DNA of 64,000 nucleotides from Rhodoblastus acidophilus (GCF_900187365.1 NZ_FYDG01000003.1:124001-188000); one strand, 5' to 3'. Positions 26,525 through 37,043 are shown, counted from the first letter of the stretch. Numbers and translations are program-made. Notes: a model not told the origin generated them from the letters alone.

Positions 26525-28084
26525 CTATTCGGCTGCGGTTTTGTGCGCGACGGGGGAGAAATCTTCCGGAAAACGGTTCAGGGCGGAGAGCACGGGATTG
26601 GGGATCAACCCGCCATGGGCGCAAAGCGATCCCGCTGTCATTACGTCGCAAAGGTCGCGCAGCAGCGCGATGTTCTGCGGAATCCGCTCGCCCGCCACGA
26701 TGCGCTCGACCAGCTCGCCGCCGCGCGTCGCGCCGATGCGGCAGGGCGTGCATTTGCCGCAACTCTCGTCGGCGCCGAAGCGCAAGGCGAACCGCGCCAT
26801 GCGCGCCATGTCCACGGTATCGTCGAACACGACGATGCCGCCATGGCCGAGCATGGCGCCGTTGGCCGCCAGCTCCTCGTAATCCATCTGCAAATCGAGT
26901 TGCGACTCGGTGATATAGGCGCCGAGGGGGCCGCCAATCTGGATGGCGCGGATCGGTCGCCCCGAGGCTGTGCCGCCGCCGAACCCCTCGACGATCTCGC
27001 GCAAGGTGATGCCGAAGGCGAGTTCGATCAGCCCGCCGCGCTTGACATTGCCGCCAAGCTGAACGGGCAGGGTGCCGCGCGACTTGCCGCTGCCGAAATC
27101 GGCGTAAGCCTGTCCGCCCTCGGCGAGAATGAACGGGATCGCCGCGAAGGACAGCACGTTGTTGACCAGCGTCGGCCGCCCGAACAGGCCGTGCAGCGCC
27201 GGGATCGGCGGCTTGGCCCGCACCAGCGCGCGCTTGCCCTCCAGGCTTTCGATCAGCGCGGTTTCCTCGCCGCAGATATAGGCTCCGGCGCCGATGCGCT
27301 GTTCGAGATGGAAGTGTTTTCCGGGACCGAAGGCGTCGTCGCCGATCCAGCCGGCCTGTTCCGCCAGCTCCATCGCCCGCGCCATGGTTTTCGCGGCATG
27401 GGGATATTCCGAGCGCAGGTAGATGAAGCCCTTGGAGGCGCCGACGGCATAGGCGCCGATGGCCATGCCCTCGATCAGCATGAAGGGGTCGCCTTCAAAG
27501 ATCATGCGGTCAGCAAACGTGCCGCTGTCGCCCTCATCGGCGTTGCAGATCACATATTTGCGGTCGGCTTGCGCGTCGTGGACCGTCTTCCATTTGACGC
27601 CGGTGGGGAAACCGGCGCCGCCGCGTCCGCGCAGGCCGGAGGCGCGGACTTCCTCGACCACTTCGGCGGGCGATATCTGCAACGCCCGCCGCAGCCCCTT
27701 GAGCCCGTCATGAGCGGCGTAATCGTCGAGCGACAGCGGATCGACCACGCCGCAGCGGGCGAAGGACAGCCGCTGCTGCTGCTGCATCCACACCATGTCG
27801 GCGACGGGGCCGAGCCTGAGCCGGTGCGCGCCGCCGGCCAGCGCGCCGGTCTCGAACAGCCCGGCGACATCCTCGGGCCGCACCGGGCCGAAGCCGACCC
27901 GGCCCTGCGGCGTTGCGATCTCGACCAGCGGCTCCAGCCAGAACATGCCATGCGAGCCGGTCCGCTTGATCTCCAGCGACACGCCGTGCGCCAAAGCCTC
28001 GCGCCGGAACGCGTCGGCCACCCGATCCGCGCCGAGCGAGAGCGCGGCGGCGTCGCAGGGAATGTAAACGGTCAGGGCGGTCAT
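26525..28084 (-). CDS. fdsB: NAD-dependent formate dehydrogenase beta subunit (FMN/NADH-binding)
   Basis: The 519-residue NuoF-like subunit passes electrons from FdsA to NAD+ through FMN. An N-terminal thioredoxin-like segment (about 1-110) is fused to the flavoprotein part with GLRGRGGAGFPTGVKW (FMN/NADH glycine-rich loop) and YVICNADEGDSGTF. The [4Fe-4S] motif is ESCGKCTPCRIGATRG. Its ATG overlaps the fdsG stop as ATGA. Confidence 0.95.
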   Translation of the reverse strand: MTALTVYIPCDAAALSLGADRVADAFRREALAHGVSLEIKRTGSHGMFWLEPLVEIATPQGRVGFGPVRPEDVAGLFETGALAGGAHRLRLGPVADMVWMQQQQRLSFARCGVVDPLSLDDYAAHDGLKGLRRALQISPAEVVEEVRASGLRGRGGAGFPTGVKWKTVHDAQADRKYVICNADEGDSGTFADRMIFEGDPFMLIEGMAIGAYAVGASKGFIYLRSEYPHAAKTMARAMELAEQAGWIGDDAFGPGKHFHLEQRIGAGAYICGEETALIESLEGKRALVRAKPPIPALHGLFGRPTLVNNVLSFAAIPFILAEGGQAYADFGSGKSRGTLPVQLGGNVKRGGLIELAFGITLREIVEGFGGGTASGRPIRAIQIGGPLGAYITESQLDLQMDYEELAANGAMLGHGGIVVFDDTVDMARMARFALRFGADESCGKCTPCRIGATRGGELVERIVAGERIPQNIALLRDLCDVMTAGSLCAHGGLIPNPVLSALNRFPEDFSPVAHKTAAE

Positions 28085-28566
28085 CGGGCCGCTCCTTCGC
28101 GCGCGGCGCGAGCGTGCAGGGCGGCCAGCGCCTCGTCGGTCAAAGCGCCGAAAATCTCGCCGTCATACAGGGCGTTGGGGCCGAGCGCGCAATTGCCCAG
28201 GCAATAGACGGTCTCGACCTCGACGCCGCCGTGGAAGCCGCCGTCGATGCGGCAGCCCGTCGCCTGCTCGAACCGCTCCGCCAAATCCTCGGCGCCGCGC
28301 GCCTGGCACGCCTCGGCGCGGCACAGTTTTATCGTGCGCCCGAGCGGCTTTTGCCGCTTGAAATCCTTGTAAAAGCTCAGCGTCCCGAACACTTCCGCGC
28401 GCGAAACGTTGAGCGCCCCGGCGATCAGTCCGACCGCGCGCGCGTCGACATAGCCGAACGTCTCCTGCAATTCATGCAGGATCGGCAGCAGCGGCCCTTC
28501 CAGGCCGGTTTTCGACGCAATGATGTCTTGAGCGCGGGATTCGTCCCACGACAATTGTGTTTCCAT
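28081..28566 (-). CDS. fdsG: NAD-dependent formate dehydrogenase gamma subunit
   Basis: The 161-residue NuoE-like subunit carries a [2Fe-2S] cluster bound by the CRAEAC pair and the CLGNC pair. I chose the ATG at 28564-28566 (METQLSWDESRAQ) because an upstream in-frame start adds an unrelated tail. It is the first gene of fdsGBACD. A 25-bp dyad at 28654-28678 lies 88 bases upstream. Confidence 0.94.
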   Translation of the reverse strand: METQLSWDESRAQDIIASKTGLEGPLLPILHELQETFGYVDARAVGLIAGALNVSRAEVFGTLSFYKDFKRQKPLGRTIKLCRAEACQARGAEDLAERFEQATGCRIDGGFHGGVEVETVYCLGNCALGPNALYDGEIFGALTDEALAALHARAAREGAAR

Positions 28567-28653
28567 CCCTGAAGTCCTGCATTTTTTATGATTTTGCAGA
28601 TTGACAGGATCAGAACGCAAAGGCCGGTTCGGCGCAAATCAATTGTTTCAAAC

Positions 28654-28678
28654 GCATGATAGGCAGCGTCTATCATGC
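28654..28678. promoter_or_regulatory. Inverted repeat upstream of fdsG, LysR-type spacing
   Basis: GCATGATAG and CTATCATGC are perfect 9-base arms separated by 7 bases. Inside, the T at 28660 and the A at 28672 satisfy the T-N11-A rule of LysR regulators. In Cupriavidus a LysR regulator, FdsR, controls fds, which makes this a plausible operator. No lysR gene is in the window. Confidence 0.55.
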
Positions 28679-28701
28679 GGTGGTAAACCTCGGCCGTCGC
28701 T

Positions 28702-29007
28702 CTATTGCAACCGCACCTGTTCGGCGCCCGCCGCGCGCAGGGCGTCGGTCACGATTTCCGTCTGTTCGTCGTCACATTCGACGGAAACCTCGATGGCGCC
28801 AGCCAATTCCGGCTCCTTGTCGTTCGTCAGATCCTCGGCGCCATAATGGCCGCTCTCCAGATCGGCGCCAGCGACGCGGGTGCCCGCGCTGTTGGCGGCG
28901 CCCTCGGCCACGACGAAAATATCGGTCCGCTCCAGACCGTGTTCCTGCACCAGATGCTCCACCGCGCGTTCGGCGTCGCGGCGGGTGGCGAAATGTCCGA
29001 TGATCAT
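28702..29007 (-). CDS. Small conserved cytoplasmic protein, function unknown
   Basis: The 101-residue acidic protein starts MIIGHFATRRDAERAVEHLV and ends IVTDALRAAGAEQVRLQ. The pattern suggests two ferredoxin-like beta-alpha-beta halves with a polar middle loop (ESGHYGAEDLTNDKEPE), as in some stress-related small proteins. I cannot name a family with certainty. GGGAG lies 7 bases before the ATG. It may share a promoter region with neither neighbour. Confidence 0.65.
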   Translation of the reverse strand: MIIGHFATRRDAERAVEHLVQEHGLERTDIFVVAEGAANSAGTRVAGADLESGHYGAEDLTNDKEPELAGAIEVSVECDDEQTEIVTDALRAAGAEQVRLQ

Positions 29008-29076
29008 GCGGCGCTCCCTTGGCGCGGGCTTAAGCCCGCGCGGCGCGACAACGCCCGGAACGCGCGTCCGTTCCGC

Positions 29077-31113
29077 TCAAATGCGCCGGATGGCGCGGGA
29101 AAGGGCCATCAGCGGGAAATAATGGCAGTACATGCCGTAACGCAGCATGAAGGCGCGCGACAGCTCCGGCCCCTGTTTCAGCCGCTGCGCCAGCAGGGGA
29201 TCGTCGAGCCGGATCGTCTGCCCCACGCCATAGCCGGGGAAGCCCGTGCCGGTGAAGTGCGGCTCCGGCCACGTCCCTTCGCGCTGGTTTTCCAGCAAAT
29301 ACTGGCAGCCGCGCTCGATGGACTCGCGGTCCTGCGCGCGTCCGACGGCTAGCAGCGCCATCAGCGCCCAGCCGGTTTGCGACGCGGTGGCCTCGCCGCG
29401 CCCGGCCTGATCCGCCTGCATGTAGGAGGCGCAGCTCTCGCCCCAGCCGCCATTGGCCTGCTGGCGCGAAACCAGCCAGTCGCAGGCGCGGCCGATATAC
29501 GGTTGCGTCATGTCCTCGCCGATGGCGGCGAGCGCCGGCAGCACCGCGCCGGTTCCATAGAGATAATTGACGCCCCAGCGCCCGAACCACGGGCCGTCCG
29601 CCTCCTGCTGCTCGCGGATGTAGCGCAGCGCCCGGATCATCGACGGATGCTCGCGCGAAATCCCCAGCTTGCCGAACGCCTCGACGACATGGGCGGTCAC
29701 GTCCACCGAGGGCGGGTCCAGCGCCTCGCCAAAATCGCAGAACGGGATTTTGGTGAGGATTTTCCGGGTGTTGTCCTTGTCGAACGCGCCCCAGCCGCCA
29801 CTTTGGCTCTGCATGGCGATCAGCCAGTCCACGCCGAGCTGAATCGCCTCCTCAATGCCGCGCGCCTTCCACTTTTCCTGCGTGCGGAACGGGACCAGCG
29901 CGATCAGCGCCACGGCGGTGTCGTCGGTGTCGGGATAGCAATTGTTGGCGTATTCGAACGCCCAGCCGCCCGGCTGAACCTTGGGCAGTTTTACCGACCA
30001 GTCGCCGGGAACGCGCACCTGCCGCCGCAGCAGCCAGTCCACGGCTTTGTCCGCCGCCTCGCTGTCGAGCGCCTCGGCGTCGTCGAAGGCCAGCAGCGTC
30101 AGCATCGTGTCCCAGACCGGGCTGTTGGTGGCCTGGATGAACGTAGCGTCGCCGACATCGACGCGCCAGCCGGGATCGTTGAGCGCGTCCAGCCCCTTGG
30201 CCAGCACGGGATGGGTGACGGGATAGCCCTCCGTCTTCAGCGCCATCAGGCTGTAGATCCACGGCGGCTGGATGCCGCCCCAGGCCCCGTCGGCGTCCTG
30301 GTGCTTGACGATCCATTCCAGCACATGCCGGACGGCGGCGGAGCGCAGGCCGCCGAGGCCGGTGAGATGGCCGAAATCCTGCAGCCCATGCAGAATCTTG
30401 TCGGCGCGGCGGAAGAACCGGTCCCAGAGATCCGGCTGCGGCTTGGCCGGCAGCGCATAGTCGAAGGCGTCGCGCCCCTCGGGGAACAGGGCGTCGAGCC
30501 GGTTTTGCGGCGGCAGCGGCCGCGACGGGCGCCGCGCCGACAGCACGGTGATCGGCACCAGCGTCGCGCGCGCCCATTGGGCGAAATGGTAGATGTTGAA
30601 GGGAAACCACAACGGGAACCAGATCACTTCCGGCGGCACGTTGGGGGTTTTCTCCCACGGCCATTCGCCGATCAGCGCTAGCCAGTAGCGGGTGAAGACG
30701 CGGATGTTCTTCAGGCCGCCCTTGGACTCGATCCAGGCCTGCGCATTGAGCAGGGCGGGGTGGCCCGCCGCATAGCCCGAGCAGCGCAGCGCCGCATAGG
30801 CTTCGACGGTGGTGTTGATGTCGCCATTGGGCGCGCCGTAATAGATCTCCCAGGCGCCGTCGGGCCGCTGCGTGTCGAGCAGCGACTGGGCCAGCCGGGC
30901 GCAGAGCGGATGATCGTCGAGGCCGAGGAACCACAGCGCGAGGCGCCATTGCGCCTCCATGCAGCTGTTGGATTCGGCGCGGCCGACCCAATGGCCGTCC
31001 GGCTTCTGGCGTTCGACCAGCCAATCCACCGCCGCGCGCACGCCGGAACGCAAGGCGGCGGCGAAATTATCCTGCGAGACGGGCGTATCGGCGACAGTCA
31101 AGGCTTCCCCCAT
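29077..31113 (-). CDS. shc: Squalene--hopene cyclase
   Basis: The 678-residue terpene cyclase converts squalene to hopene/hopanol at the inner-membrane face, the committing step of hopanoid synthesis. The catalytic acid motif DxDD is present as YPDTDDTAVAL near residue 396. Several QW repeats are visible, such as QRPDGAWEIYYG, DADGAWGG, QSGGWGAFD and QQANGGWGESC. No other hpn genes adjoin it, unlike the clustered hopanoid operons of many relatives. Confidence 0.95.
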   Translation of the reverse strand: MGEALTVADTPVSQDNFAAALRSGVRAAVDWLVERQKPDGHWVGRAESNSCMEAQWRLALWFLGLDDHPLCARLAQSLLDTQRPDGAWEIYYGAPNGDINTTVEAYAALRCSGYAAGHPALLNAQAWIESKGGLKNIRVFTRYWLALIGEWPWEKTPNVPPEVIWFPLWFPFNIYHFAQWARATLVPITVLSARRPSRPLPPQNRLDALFPEGRDAFDYALPAKPQPDLWDRFFRRADKILHGLQDFGHLTGLGGLRSAAVRHVLEWIVKHQDADGAWGGIQPPWIYSLMALKTEGYPVTHPVLAKGLDALNDPGWRVDVGDATFIQATNSPVWDTMLTLLAFDDAEALDSEAADKAVDWLLRRQVRVPGDWSVKLPKVQPGGWAFEYANNCYPDTDDTAVALIALVPFRTQEKWKARGIEEAIQLGVDWLIAMQSQSGGWGAFDKDNTRKILTKIPFCDFGEALDPPSVDVTAHVVEAFGKLGISREHPSMIRALRYIREQQEADGPWFGRWGVNYLYGTGAVLPALAAIGEDMTQPYIGRACDWLVSRQQANGGWGESCASYMQADQAGRGEATASQTGWALMALLAVGRAQDRESIERGCQYLLENQREGTWPEPHFTGTGFPGYGVGQTIRLDDPLLAQRLKQGPELSRAFMLRYGMYCHYFPLMALSRAIRRI

Positions 31114-31182
31114 GGAGCTTCAGCGGAGCGCGGCGTGGCGCCCGTTTCCCATAAACCCCGCGCCGCCGAAAGCCAACCTCGG

Positions 31183-31542
31183 CTATCGGCCCAGCACCAG
31201 CCCGTAGGAGGCGTCGAGCCGCAGGTGACGGTGATCGCCGTAGCTGTAGTCGCCCAGGGTGGCGTAGCCCGAATGATGGGCGTGGACCCGCCTGTGACAC
31301 GTCCGCCGAGTGTAATAGGTCTGCTGTACGTAATGAACGCGCCGCACCGCCCGATAGGTCACCACCGGCACGAGCCGCGTCGTCACTACCGGGCGCAGCG
31401 CATGATGCGGAACCAGCCGAACATGATGCGGCGCCGGGCGACACGTCGTCTCGCAGCACGTGACGCATTGGGCCTGGGCCGGACCGGCGCCGGCTAATGC
31501 CGCCAGGCCGATGACCGCGGCGAGGAGGGCTGTCTTGATCAT
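31183..31542 (-). CDS. Secreted histidine/tyrosine-rich basic protein, function unknown
   Basis: The ATG at 31540-31542 has AGGAG 8 bases upstream and begins a clear signal peptide (MIKTALLAAVIGLAALAGAG ending AQA). The mature part, about 94 residues, opens with a cysteine cluster (CVTCCETTC). It continues with His/Arg/Tyr-rich repeats such as RLVPHHALRPV and TRLVPVVTY. I recognise no family. It might be a periplasmic metal-binding or envelope protein, but nothing proves this. Confidence 0.65.
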   Translation of the reverse strand: MIKTALLAAVIGLAALAGAGPAQAQCVTCCETTCRPAPHHVRLVPHHALRPVVTTRLVPVVTYRAVRRVHYVQQTYYTRRTCHRRVHAHHSGYATLGDYSYGDHRHLRLDASYGLVLGR

Positions 31543-31739
31543 GAAATCCGCTCCTGTCGAAATGGGCGAAACCGGCGCTATCGCGCCGATCCAAATCCTT
31601 TTCGCCACAGTTCGCCAAGCCGGGCGCGCCGTCAAATCAATCGTCGCGGCGTGCTTAACCTAATTCGCCGCGTGGACGGGCGGCGCGCAAAGATGTAGGA
31701 CACGCCCAACCGAATAATAGTCCAGGATCCAAGAGAAAC

Positions 31740-33581
31740 ATGCCCGCCTATCGCTCCCGCACTTCCACCCACGGCCGCAACATGGCCGGCGCGCGCGGCC
31801 TCTGGCGCGCCACCGGCATGAAGGAGGGCGATTTCGGCAAGCCGATCATCGCCGTGGTCAACAGCTTCACCCAGTTCGTGCCCGGCCACGTCCATTTGAA
31901 GGATTTGGGCCAGCTGGTGGCGCGCGAGATCGAGGCCGCCGGCGGCGTCGCCAAGGAATTCAACACCATCGCCATCGACGACGGCATCGCCATGGGCCAT
32001 TCCGGCATGCTCTACAGCCTGCCCTCGCGCGAGATCATCGCCGACAGCGTCGAATATATGGCCAACGCCCATTGCGCCGACGCTCTAGTGTGCATCTCCA
32101 ATTGCGACAAGATCACGCCCGGCATGCTGATGGCGGCGCTGCGCCTCAACATTCCCGCGATTTTCGTCTCCGGCGGCCCGATGGAGGCCGGCAAGGTCGT
32201 GCTCTCCACCGGACCGAAGAAGGTGGATCTGATCGACGCCATGATCGTCGCCGCCGATCCCAAGACCAGCGACGACGACGTCACGGCGATGGAGCGTTCG
32301 GCCTGCCCGACCTGCGGTTCCTGCTCCGGCATGTTCACCGCCAACAGCATGAACTGCCTGACGGAAGCGCTGGGCCTGTCGCTGCCGGGCAATGGCACGG
32401 TGGTCGCCACCCACGCCGACCGCAAGGGCCTGTTCCTGGAAGCCGGCCGGAAAATCGTGGACCTGTGCAAGCGTTATTACGAGCAGGACGACGAGAGCGT
32501 GCTGCCGCGCAGCATCGCCACCTTCAAGGCGTTCGAGAACGCCATGACGCTCGACATCGCCATGGGCGGCTCGACCAACACCGTGCTGCACCTGCTCGCG
32601 GCGGCTTACGAAGCCGGGGTCGATTTCAAGATGGCCGACATCGACCGGCTGTCGCGCCGCGTTCCCGTGCTGTGCAAGGTCGCCCCCTCGGTGGCCAACG
32701 TCCATGTCGAGGACGTGCATCGCGCCGGCGGCATCCACGGCATCCTCGGCGAACTCGACCGCGCCGGTCTGCTCAACCGCGACGTCCATTCCGTCCATGC
32801 GGAGAGCCTCGCCGCCGGTCTGGCCCAATGGGACATCAAGCGCACCGACCGCGCCGAACTCGACACGTTCTACCGCGCGGCGCCCGGCGGCGTGCCGACG
32901 CAGGAGGCGTTCAGCCAGCAGGCGCGCTATGAATCCGTGGACGCCGACCGCGAGACTGGCGTGATCCGCAGCGCCGACCACGCCTTTTCCAAGGACGGCG
33001 GCCTCGCGGTCCTGTTCGGCAATCTGGCCGAAGACGGCGCCATCGTGAAGACGGCGGGCGTGGATGCGAGCATTCTGAAATTCACCGGCCCGGCCGTGGT
33101 TTACGAAAGCCAGGACGAGGCGGTCAAAGGCATTCTGTCCGGCGCGGTCAAGGCGGGCGATGTGGTGATCATCCGCTACGAAGGCCCGCGCGGCGGCCCG
33201 GGCATGCAGGAAATGCTCTATCCCACCAGCTATCTCAAGAGCATGGGGCTGGGCAAAGCCTGCGGGCTGATCACCGACGGCCGGTTTTCCGGCGGCACCT
33301 CCGGTCTGTGCATCGGCCATGTCTCGCCCGAAGCGCAGGAGGGCGGCCTGATCGGCCTGGTGGCCACCGGCGATTCCATCGTGATCGACATTCCCAATCG
33401 CGTGCTGAAGCTCGACGTCGCCGAGGACGAATTGCAGCGCCGGCGCGCCGCCATGGAGGCCAAGGGCAAGGCGGCCTGGAAGCCGGTTTCGCGCGAGCGA
33501 AAAGTCTCGGCGGCGCTGCGCGCCTATGCCGCCATGACCACCAGCGCCGCCAAGGGCGCCGTGCGCGTCGTGCCGGAATAA
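31740..33581 (+). CDS. ilvD: Dihydroxy-acid dehydratase
   Basis: Iron-sulfur dehydratase acting late in valine, isoleucine and leucine synthesis. The 613-residue product has the cluster cysteines in [12 protein letters not shown] and [20 protein letters not shown], and the C-terminal [19 protein letters not shown] motif with the catalytic serine region. AAGAGA precedes the ATG. A strong terminator follows. The gene is monocistronic here. Confidence 0.97.
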   Translation: MPAYRSRTSTHGRNMAGARGLWRATGMKEGDFGKPIIAVVNSFTQFVPGHVHLKDLGQLVAREIEAAGGVAKEFNTIAIDDGIAMGHSGMLYSLPSREIIADSVEYMANAHCADALVCISNCDKITPGMLMAALRLNIPAIFVSGGPMEAGKVVLSTGPKKVDLIDAMIVAADPKTSDDDVTAMERSACPTCGSCSGMFTANSMNCLTEALGLSLPGNGTVVATHADRKGLFLEAGRKIVDLCKRYYEQDDESVLPRSIATFKAFENAMTLDIAMGGSTNTVLHLLAAAYEAGVDFKMADIDRLSRRVPVLCKVAPSVANVHVEDVHRAGGIHGILGELDRAGLLNRDVHSVHAESLAAGLAQWDIKRTDRAELDTFYRAAPGGVPTQEAFSQQARYESVDADRETGVIRSADHAFSKDGGLAVLFGNLAEDGAIVKTAGVDASILKFTGPAVVYESQDEAVKGILSGAVKAGDVVIIRYEGPRGGPGMQEMLYPTSYLKSMGLGKACGLITDGRFSGGTSGLCIGHVSPEAQEGGLIGLVATGDSIVIDIPNRVLKLDVAEDELQRRRAAMEAKGKAAWKPVSRERKVSAALRAYAAMTTSAAKGAVRVVPE

Positions 33582-33609
33582 GCGATCGCGCCTGCTGTTG
33601 CGTCAATTC

Positions 33610-33645
33610 GGCGGGGACGCCCCAGCGTCCCCGCTTTTTCTTTTG
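33610..33645 (+). terminator. Rho-independent terminator of ilvD
   Basis: GCGGGGACGC and GCGTCCCCGC form a 10-bp stem with a short loop, followed by TTTTTCTTTT. It begins 30 bases after the ilvD stop codon. Confidence 0.9.
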
Positions 33646-33878
33646 TAAGGCTCAGGGTGTTGAAAGCGCGTCGTTTTTGGCGGGCGATGCGCGGAGTGGG
33701 TCGATGTGGGCGTGCGAATACAGCTGTCTGTGTAAGTAAAACAAAATAAATAACGTAGATGTAGAAAAAATTCTGGTTTAACCATTCACTGCGAAGTTTC
33801 TCCTTTGCGATGCGGCATGTCGATCTAAAATAATAATCCATTAATCGGTGATGTTTTACTTCGACCCAGGTTTTCTCT

Positions 33879-34790
33879 ATGGGTTTGGCTATGAGCACCA
33901 CGCAAATTTCCGAATCTGAGCCCCGCGAGGTTGACGTTCTCCCGCGCGCCGTCGAGGCGCAGGGAGACGCCATGCCGTCGGCGCCGCAGCCTCAGGCCGG
34001 CGCGCGCGACATCCAACCGGCCCCTGAGCCGGTCGCCCGCGACGCCGCCGCGCCGGCGTCGGCGGAAGCCATCGCGCTGGAAATCGTCGAGCCGCCGGCG
34101 TCGACCGAAGCCGCCATCGACGACAACCACATTCAGCGCCGGTTCGCCGCGCGCAAGCTGGCCCGCGAGCAGGAGCGCAAGAAGCGGGAGGCCGAGGAGG
34201 AGCTGGAGCGCCACCTGCTCGAGCGCGCCATGCGCGCCAAGCCCAAGGCCGAAATCGTCGAGGAGCCGTCCGTCTGGGCGCAGGCCTGGACCGATCTGCT
34301 GGCGTTGCTCAAGTCCAAGCGATTCCACCACGGATTGGCCTATGGGGCGCTCGCCCTCATGGTCGGCGTGGTCGGGTACTCCGGCTATCAGTTCAACGCG
34401 GAGCACGTCGCCGCGGAACTGCGCAGCCGCTGTGAGGAAAACAACATGACATATGCGAGCGGCTCGAAGGTCTATTGTTACGACGACCGTCGCTTCGCTC
34501 ACCAGATCACCGAATCCGGCGTCGCCGGCCGGATGAATCTCGATTGGAAGATCAACGAGCGTCTGCTGCGCATGGCCATCAGGGCGGCCGACCGCGCCTC
34601 GGCGCAGGCGGCCCGGCCGGTCGAATTGGCCGCGATCGCCGACAAGCCGGCGGGCGCGATCCCCGTCGTCGTCAAACCGGCGCAAGTCCCGGCGCCGGTT
34701 CCTCCCACGGTTGCGGAACAGGTGGATTTGGCGCCTGACACGGTCTCCGATCTCGCGGCGCAATTGATGCGCACGCCAAAGGTGTACTGA
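33879..34790 (+). CDS. Single-span membrane protein with N-terminal coiled coil, function unknown
   Basis: The 303-residue protein has a Pro/Ala/Glu-rich N-terminus (1-85) and a charged helix about 85-125 (KLAREQERKKREAEEELERH) likely to form a coiled coil. One membrane helix lies near 152-170 (LAYGALALMVGVVGYSGYQF), followed by a C-terminal domain with two cysteines (LRSRC and VYCYDDRRF) and a Pro/Val-rich end. I know no family. An in-frame ATG at 33891 is an alternative start. The roughly 230-base AT-rich stretch before it presumably holds the promoter. Confidence 0.65.
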   Translation: MGLAMSTTQISESEPREVDVLPRAVEAQGDAMPSAPQPQAGARDIQPAPEPVARDAAAPASAEAIALEIVEPPASTEAAIDDNHIQRRFAARKLAREQERKKREAEEELERHLLERAMRAKPKAEIVEEPSVWAQAWTDLLALLKSKRFHHGLAYGALALMVGVVGYSGYQFNAEHVAAELRSRCEENNMTYASGSKVYCYDDRRFAHQITESGVAGRMNLDWKINERLLRMAIRAADRASAQAARPVELAAIADKPAGAIPVVVKPAQVPAPVPPTVAEQVDLAPDTVSDLAAQLMRTPKVY

Positions 34791-35031
34791 CCCGCCGCGT
34801 CAACCTGTCCGGCGCTGTTTGTCATCAAAGCGAAATCTCCTTCGCGCCTCCGGCGAAGGGGGCTTTGCGGCTGCCGGCCGCGTGTTCAACGAAGTGCTAG
34901 CTCACGCGACGCCGGCCGTTACGCTAGACAGGTTGCAGACTTGCGTGGGGAGAAACCGCGGGCGAAGCGCCTGCGCGCAATGCCCAAAAAGGTTCACCCG
35001 CGCGCGTCTTGGAATACAGGGAGGAGCCTTC

Positions 35032-35346
35032 ATGGCTGCAAGTGCGTTAGAAATTGAAAAGAATCCGAAATTCCGTGCGTTGGTCGCTGCGCGCAAGTCG
35101 CTCGGCTGGACGCTTTCGATCGTCATGCTGGCGATCTACTTCGGCTTCATCCTGCTCGTCGCCTTCAACAAGGAACTGGGCAACCTGCTCGGCGCGCCGC
35201 TCGGCGCCGGTTCCGTCACCACCGTCGGCATCGTCATCGGCCTGGGCGTGATCGTCTCCGCCTTCATCCTCACCGGCATTTACGTCCTGCGGGCCAACGC
35301 CAAATATGACGAATTGACCCGTCAGATCGTCGAGGAGAGCAAGTGA
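35032..35346 (+). CDS. DUF485 membrane protein, ActP partner
   Basis: The 104-residue protein has two membrane helices (about 23-45 and 60-85) and the family pattern [21 protein letters not shown]...[23 protein letters not shown] lies 6 bases before the ATG. Its TGA overlaps the actP ATG (TGATG). DUF485 proteins occur almost always directly before acetate symporters and are probably small accessory subunits. Confidence 0.92.
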   Translation: MAASALEIEKNPKFRALVAARKSLGWTLSIVMLAIYFGFILLVAFNKELGNLLGAPLGAGSVTTVGIVIGLGVIVSAFILTGIYVLRANAKYDELTRQIVEESK

Positions 35347-37037
35347 TGCGCCTCGCCTCTCTCCCCATCGGCGCCGCGCTGGCCGCTCTGGTCTCGCCCG
35401 CCTTCGCCGACGCCATCGCCGGCGGCGCCCAGAAACAGGCCACCAACTGGGCGGCTATCGGCATGTTCGCCCTGTTCGTGCTGTTCACGCTGGGCATCAC
35501 CTATTGGGCGGCCAAGCGCACCCGCTCCGCCGCGCAGTTCTACACGGCGGGCGGCGGCATCACCGGCTTTCAGAACGGCCTCGCCATCGCCGGCGACTAT
35601 ATGTCCGCCGCCTCGTTCCTGGGCATTTCCGGCCTGGTCTATAGCTCGGGCTTCGACGGCCTGATCTATTCGGTGGGCTGGCTGGTCGGCTGGCCGATCG
35701 TCACCTTCCTGATCGCGGAGCCGCTGCGCAACCTTGGCAAGTTCACCTTCGCCGACGTCGCCTCGTTCCGCTTCCAGCAGGCGCCGATTCGCATCATGGC
35801 GGCCTGCGGCACGCTGGTGACGGTCGCGTTCTACCTGATCGCGCAAATGGTCGGCGCGGGCTCGCTGATCAAGCTGCTGTTCGGCCTTGACTACGCTTAT
35901 GCGGTGGTCATCGTCGGCGTTCTCATGATCGTTTACGTGACCTTCGGCGGCATGGTGGCGACCACCTGGGTGCAGATTATCAAGGCCTGCCTGCTGCTGG
36001 CCGGCGCGACCTTCATGGCGGTGATGGTGCTGGCCAAGTTCGGCTTCTCGCCGGAAGCTTTGTTCGCCAAGGCCACCGAAGTCCATCCCAAGCATCTGGC
36101 GATCATGCAGCCCGGTTCGCTCATCAACAGCCCGCTGTCGGCGATTTCGCTCGGCCTCGCGCTGATGTTCGGCACGGCGGGCCTGCCGCACATCCTGATG
36201 CGCTTCTTCACCGTGTCCGACGCCAAGGCGGCGCGCAAGTCGGTGTTCTACGCCACCGGCTTCATCGGCTATTTCTACATCCTGACCTTCATCATCGGCT
36301 TCGGCGCGATCGTGCTGGTCTCGACCAATCCCGAATTCCTCAACGCGGATCTGATCGCCAAGGGCAAGTCGGGCATCGAGGCCATCAAGGGCGGCAACAA
36401 CATGGCGGCGATCGACCTCGCCGGCGCTGTTGGCGGCGACATCTTCCTGGGCTTCATCTCGGCGGTGGCCTTCGCCACGATCCTCGCGGTCGTGTCCGGG
36501 CTGACGCTGGCGGGCGCCTCGGCGATTTCGCACGACCTCTACGCCACCGTGTTCAAGAACGGCAACGCCAACGAGCAGGACGAAATCCGCGTCTCGAAAA
36601 TTGCGACCATCGTGCTCGGCGTCGTCGCCGTGATCCTTGGCATCGTGTTCGAGAAGCAGAACGTCGCCTTCATGGTGGGCCTCGCCTTCTCGATCGCGGC
36701 CTCGTGCAACTTCCCGGTGCTGCTGATGTCGATGATGTGGCGCGGCATGACCACGCGCGGCGCGGTCTATGGCGGCTTCTTCGGCCTGATCTCGGCGCTG
36801 GTCGGCGTGATCTTCTCGCCGGCGGTGTGGGAAGTCACGCTGGGCTATGCGAAGGGTTCGGCCGCGTTCCAGATCTCGAATCCGGCGCTGTTCTCGATGG
36901 CCATCGCCTTCTTCAGCATCTGGCTGTTCTCCAAGCTCGACCGCAGCCGTCGCGCGGGGCAGGACAAGGCGGGTTTCGATCCGCAATATGTGCGCTCGCA
37001 GACCGGCATCGGCGCCGCCGGGGCGGCCTCGCACTGA
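35346..37037 (+). CDS. actP: Cation/acetate symporter
   Basis: Sodium:solute symporter family member of about 563 residues, importing acetate or related short carboxylates with Na+. The N-terminus has a signal-like hydrophobic segment ([20 protein letters not shown]), followed by about 13 helices. Family segments [20 protein letters not shown] and [20 protein letters not shown] are visible. I prefer the ATG at 35346 over the GTG one codon earlier. It belongs with DUF485 before it and the DUF294 and exonuclease genes after it. Confidence 0.93.
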   Translation: MRLASLPIGAALAALVSPAFADAIAGGAQKQATNWAAIGMFALFVLFTLGITYWAAKRTRSAAQFYTAGGGITGFQNGLAIAGDYMSAASFLGISGLVYSSGFDGLIYSVGWLVGWPIVTFLIAEPLRNLGKFTFADVASFRFQQAPIRIMAACGTLVTVAFYLIAQMVGAGSLIKLLFGLDYAYAVVIVGVLMIVYVTFGGMVATTWVQIIKACLLLAGATFMAVMVLAKFGFSPEALFAKATEVHPKHLAIMQPGSLINSPLSAISLGLALMFGTAGLPHILMRFFTVSDAKAARKSVFYATGFIGYFYILTFIIGFGAIVLVSTNPEFLNADLIAKGKSGIEAIKGGNNMAAIDLAGAVGGDIFLGFISAVAFATILAVVSGLTLAGASAISHDLYATVFKNGNANEQDEIRVSKIATIVLGVVAVILGIVFEKQNVAFMVGLAFSIAASCNFPVLLMSMMWRGMTTRGAVYGGFFGLISALVGVIFSPAVWEVTLGYAKGSAAFQISNPALFSMAIAFFSIWLFSKLDRSRRAGQDKAGFDPQYVRSQTGIGAAGAASH

Positions 37038-37043
37038 CGAAAA

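Noticed and set aside
25406-28207. Open frame of 933 codons on the plus strand across fdsB and part of fdsA
   Set aside because: It is antisense to clearly recognised fds genes, is rich in Arg/Ala/Gly/His typical of the complement of GC-rich codons, and shows no domain.
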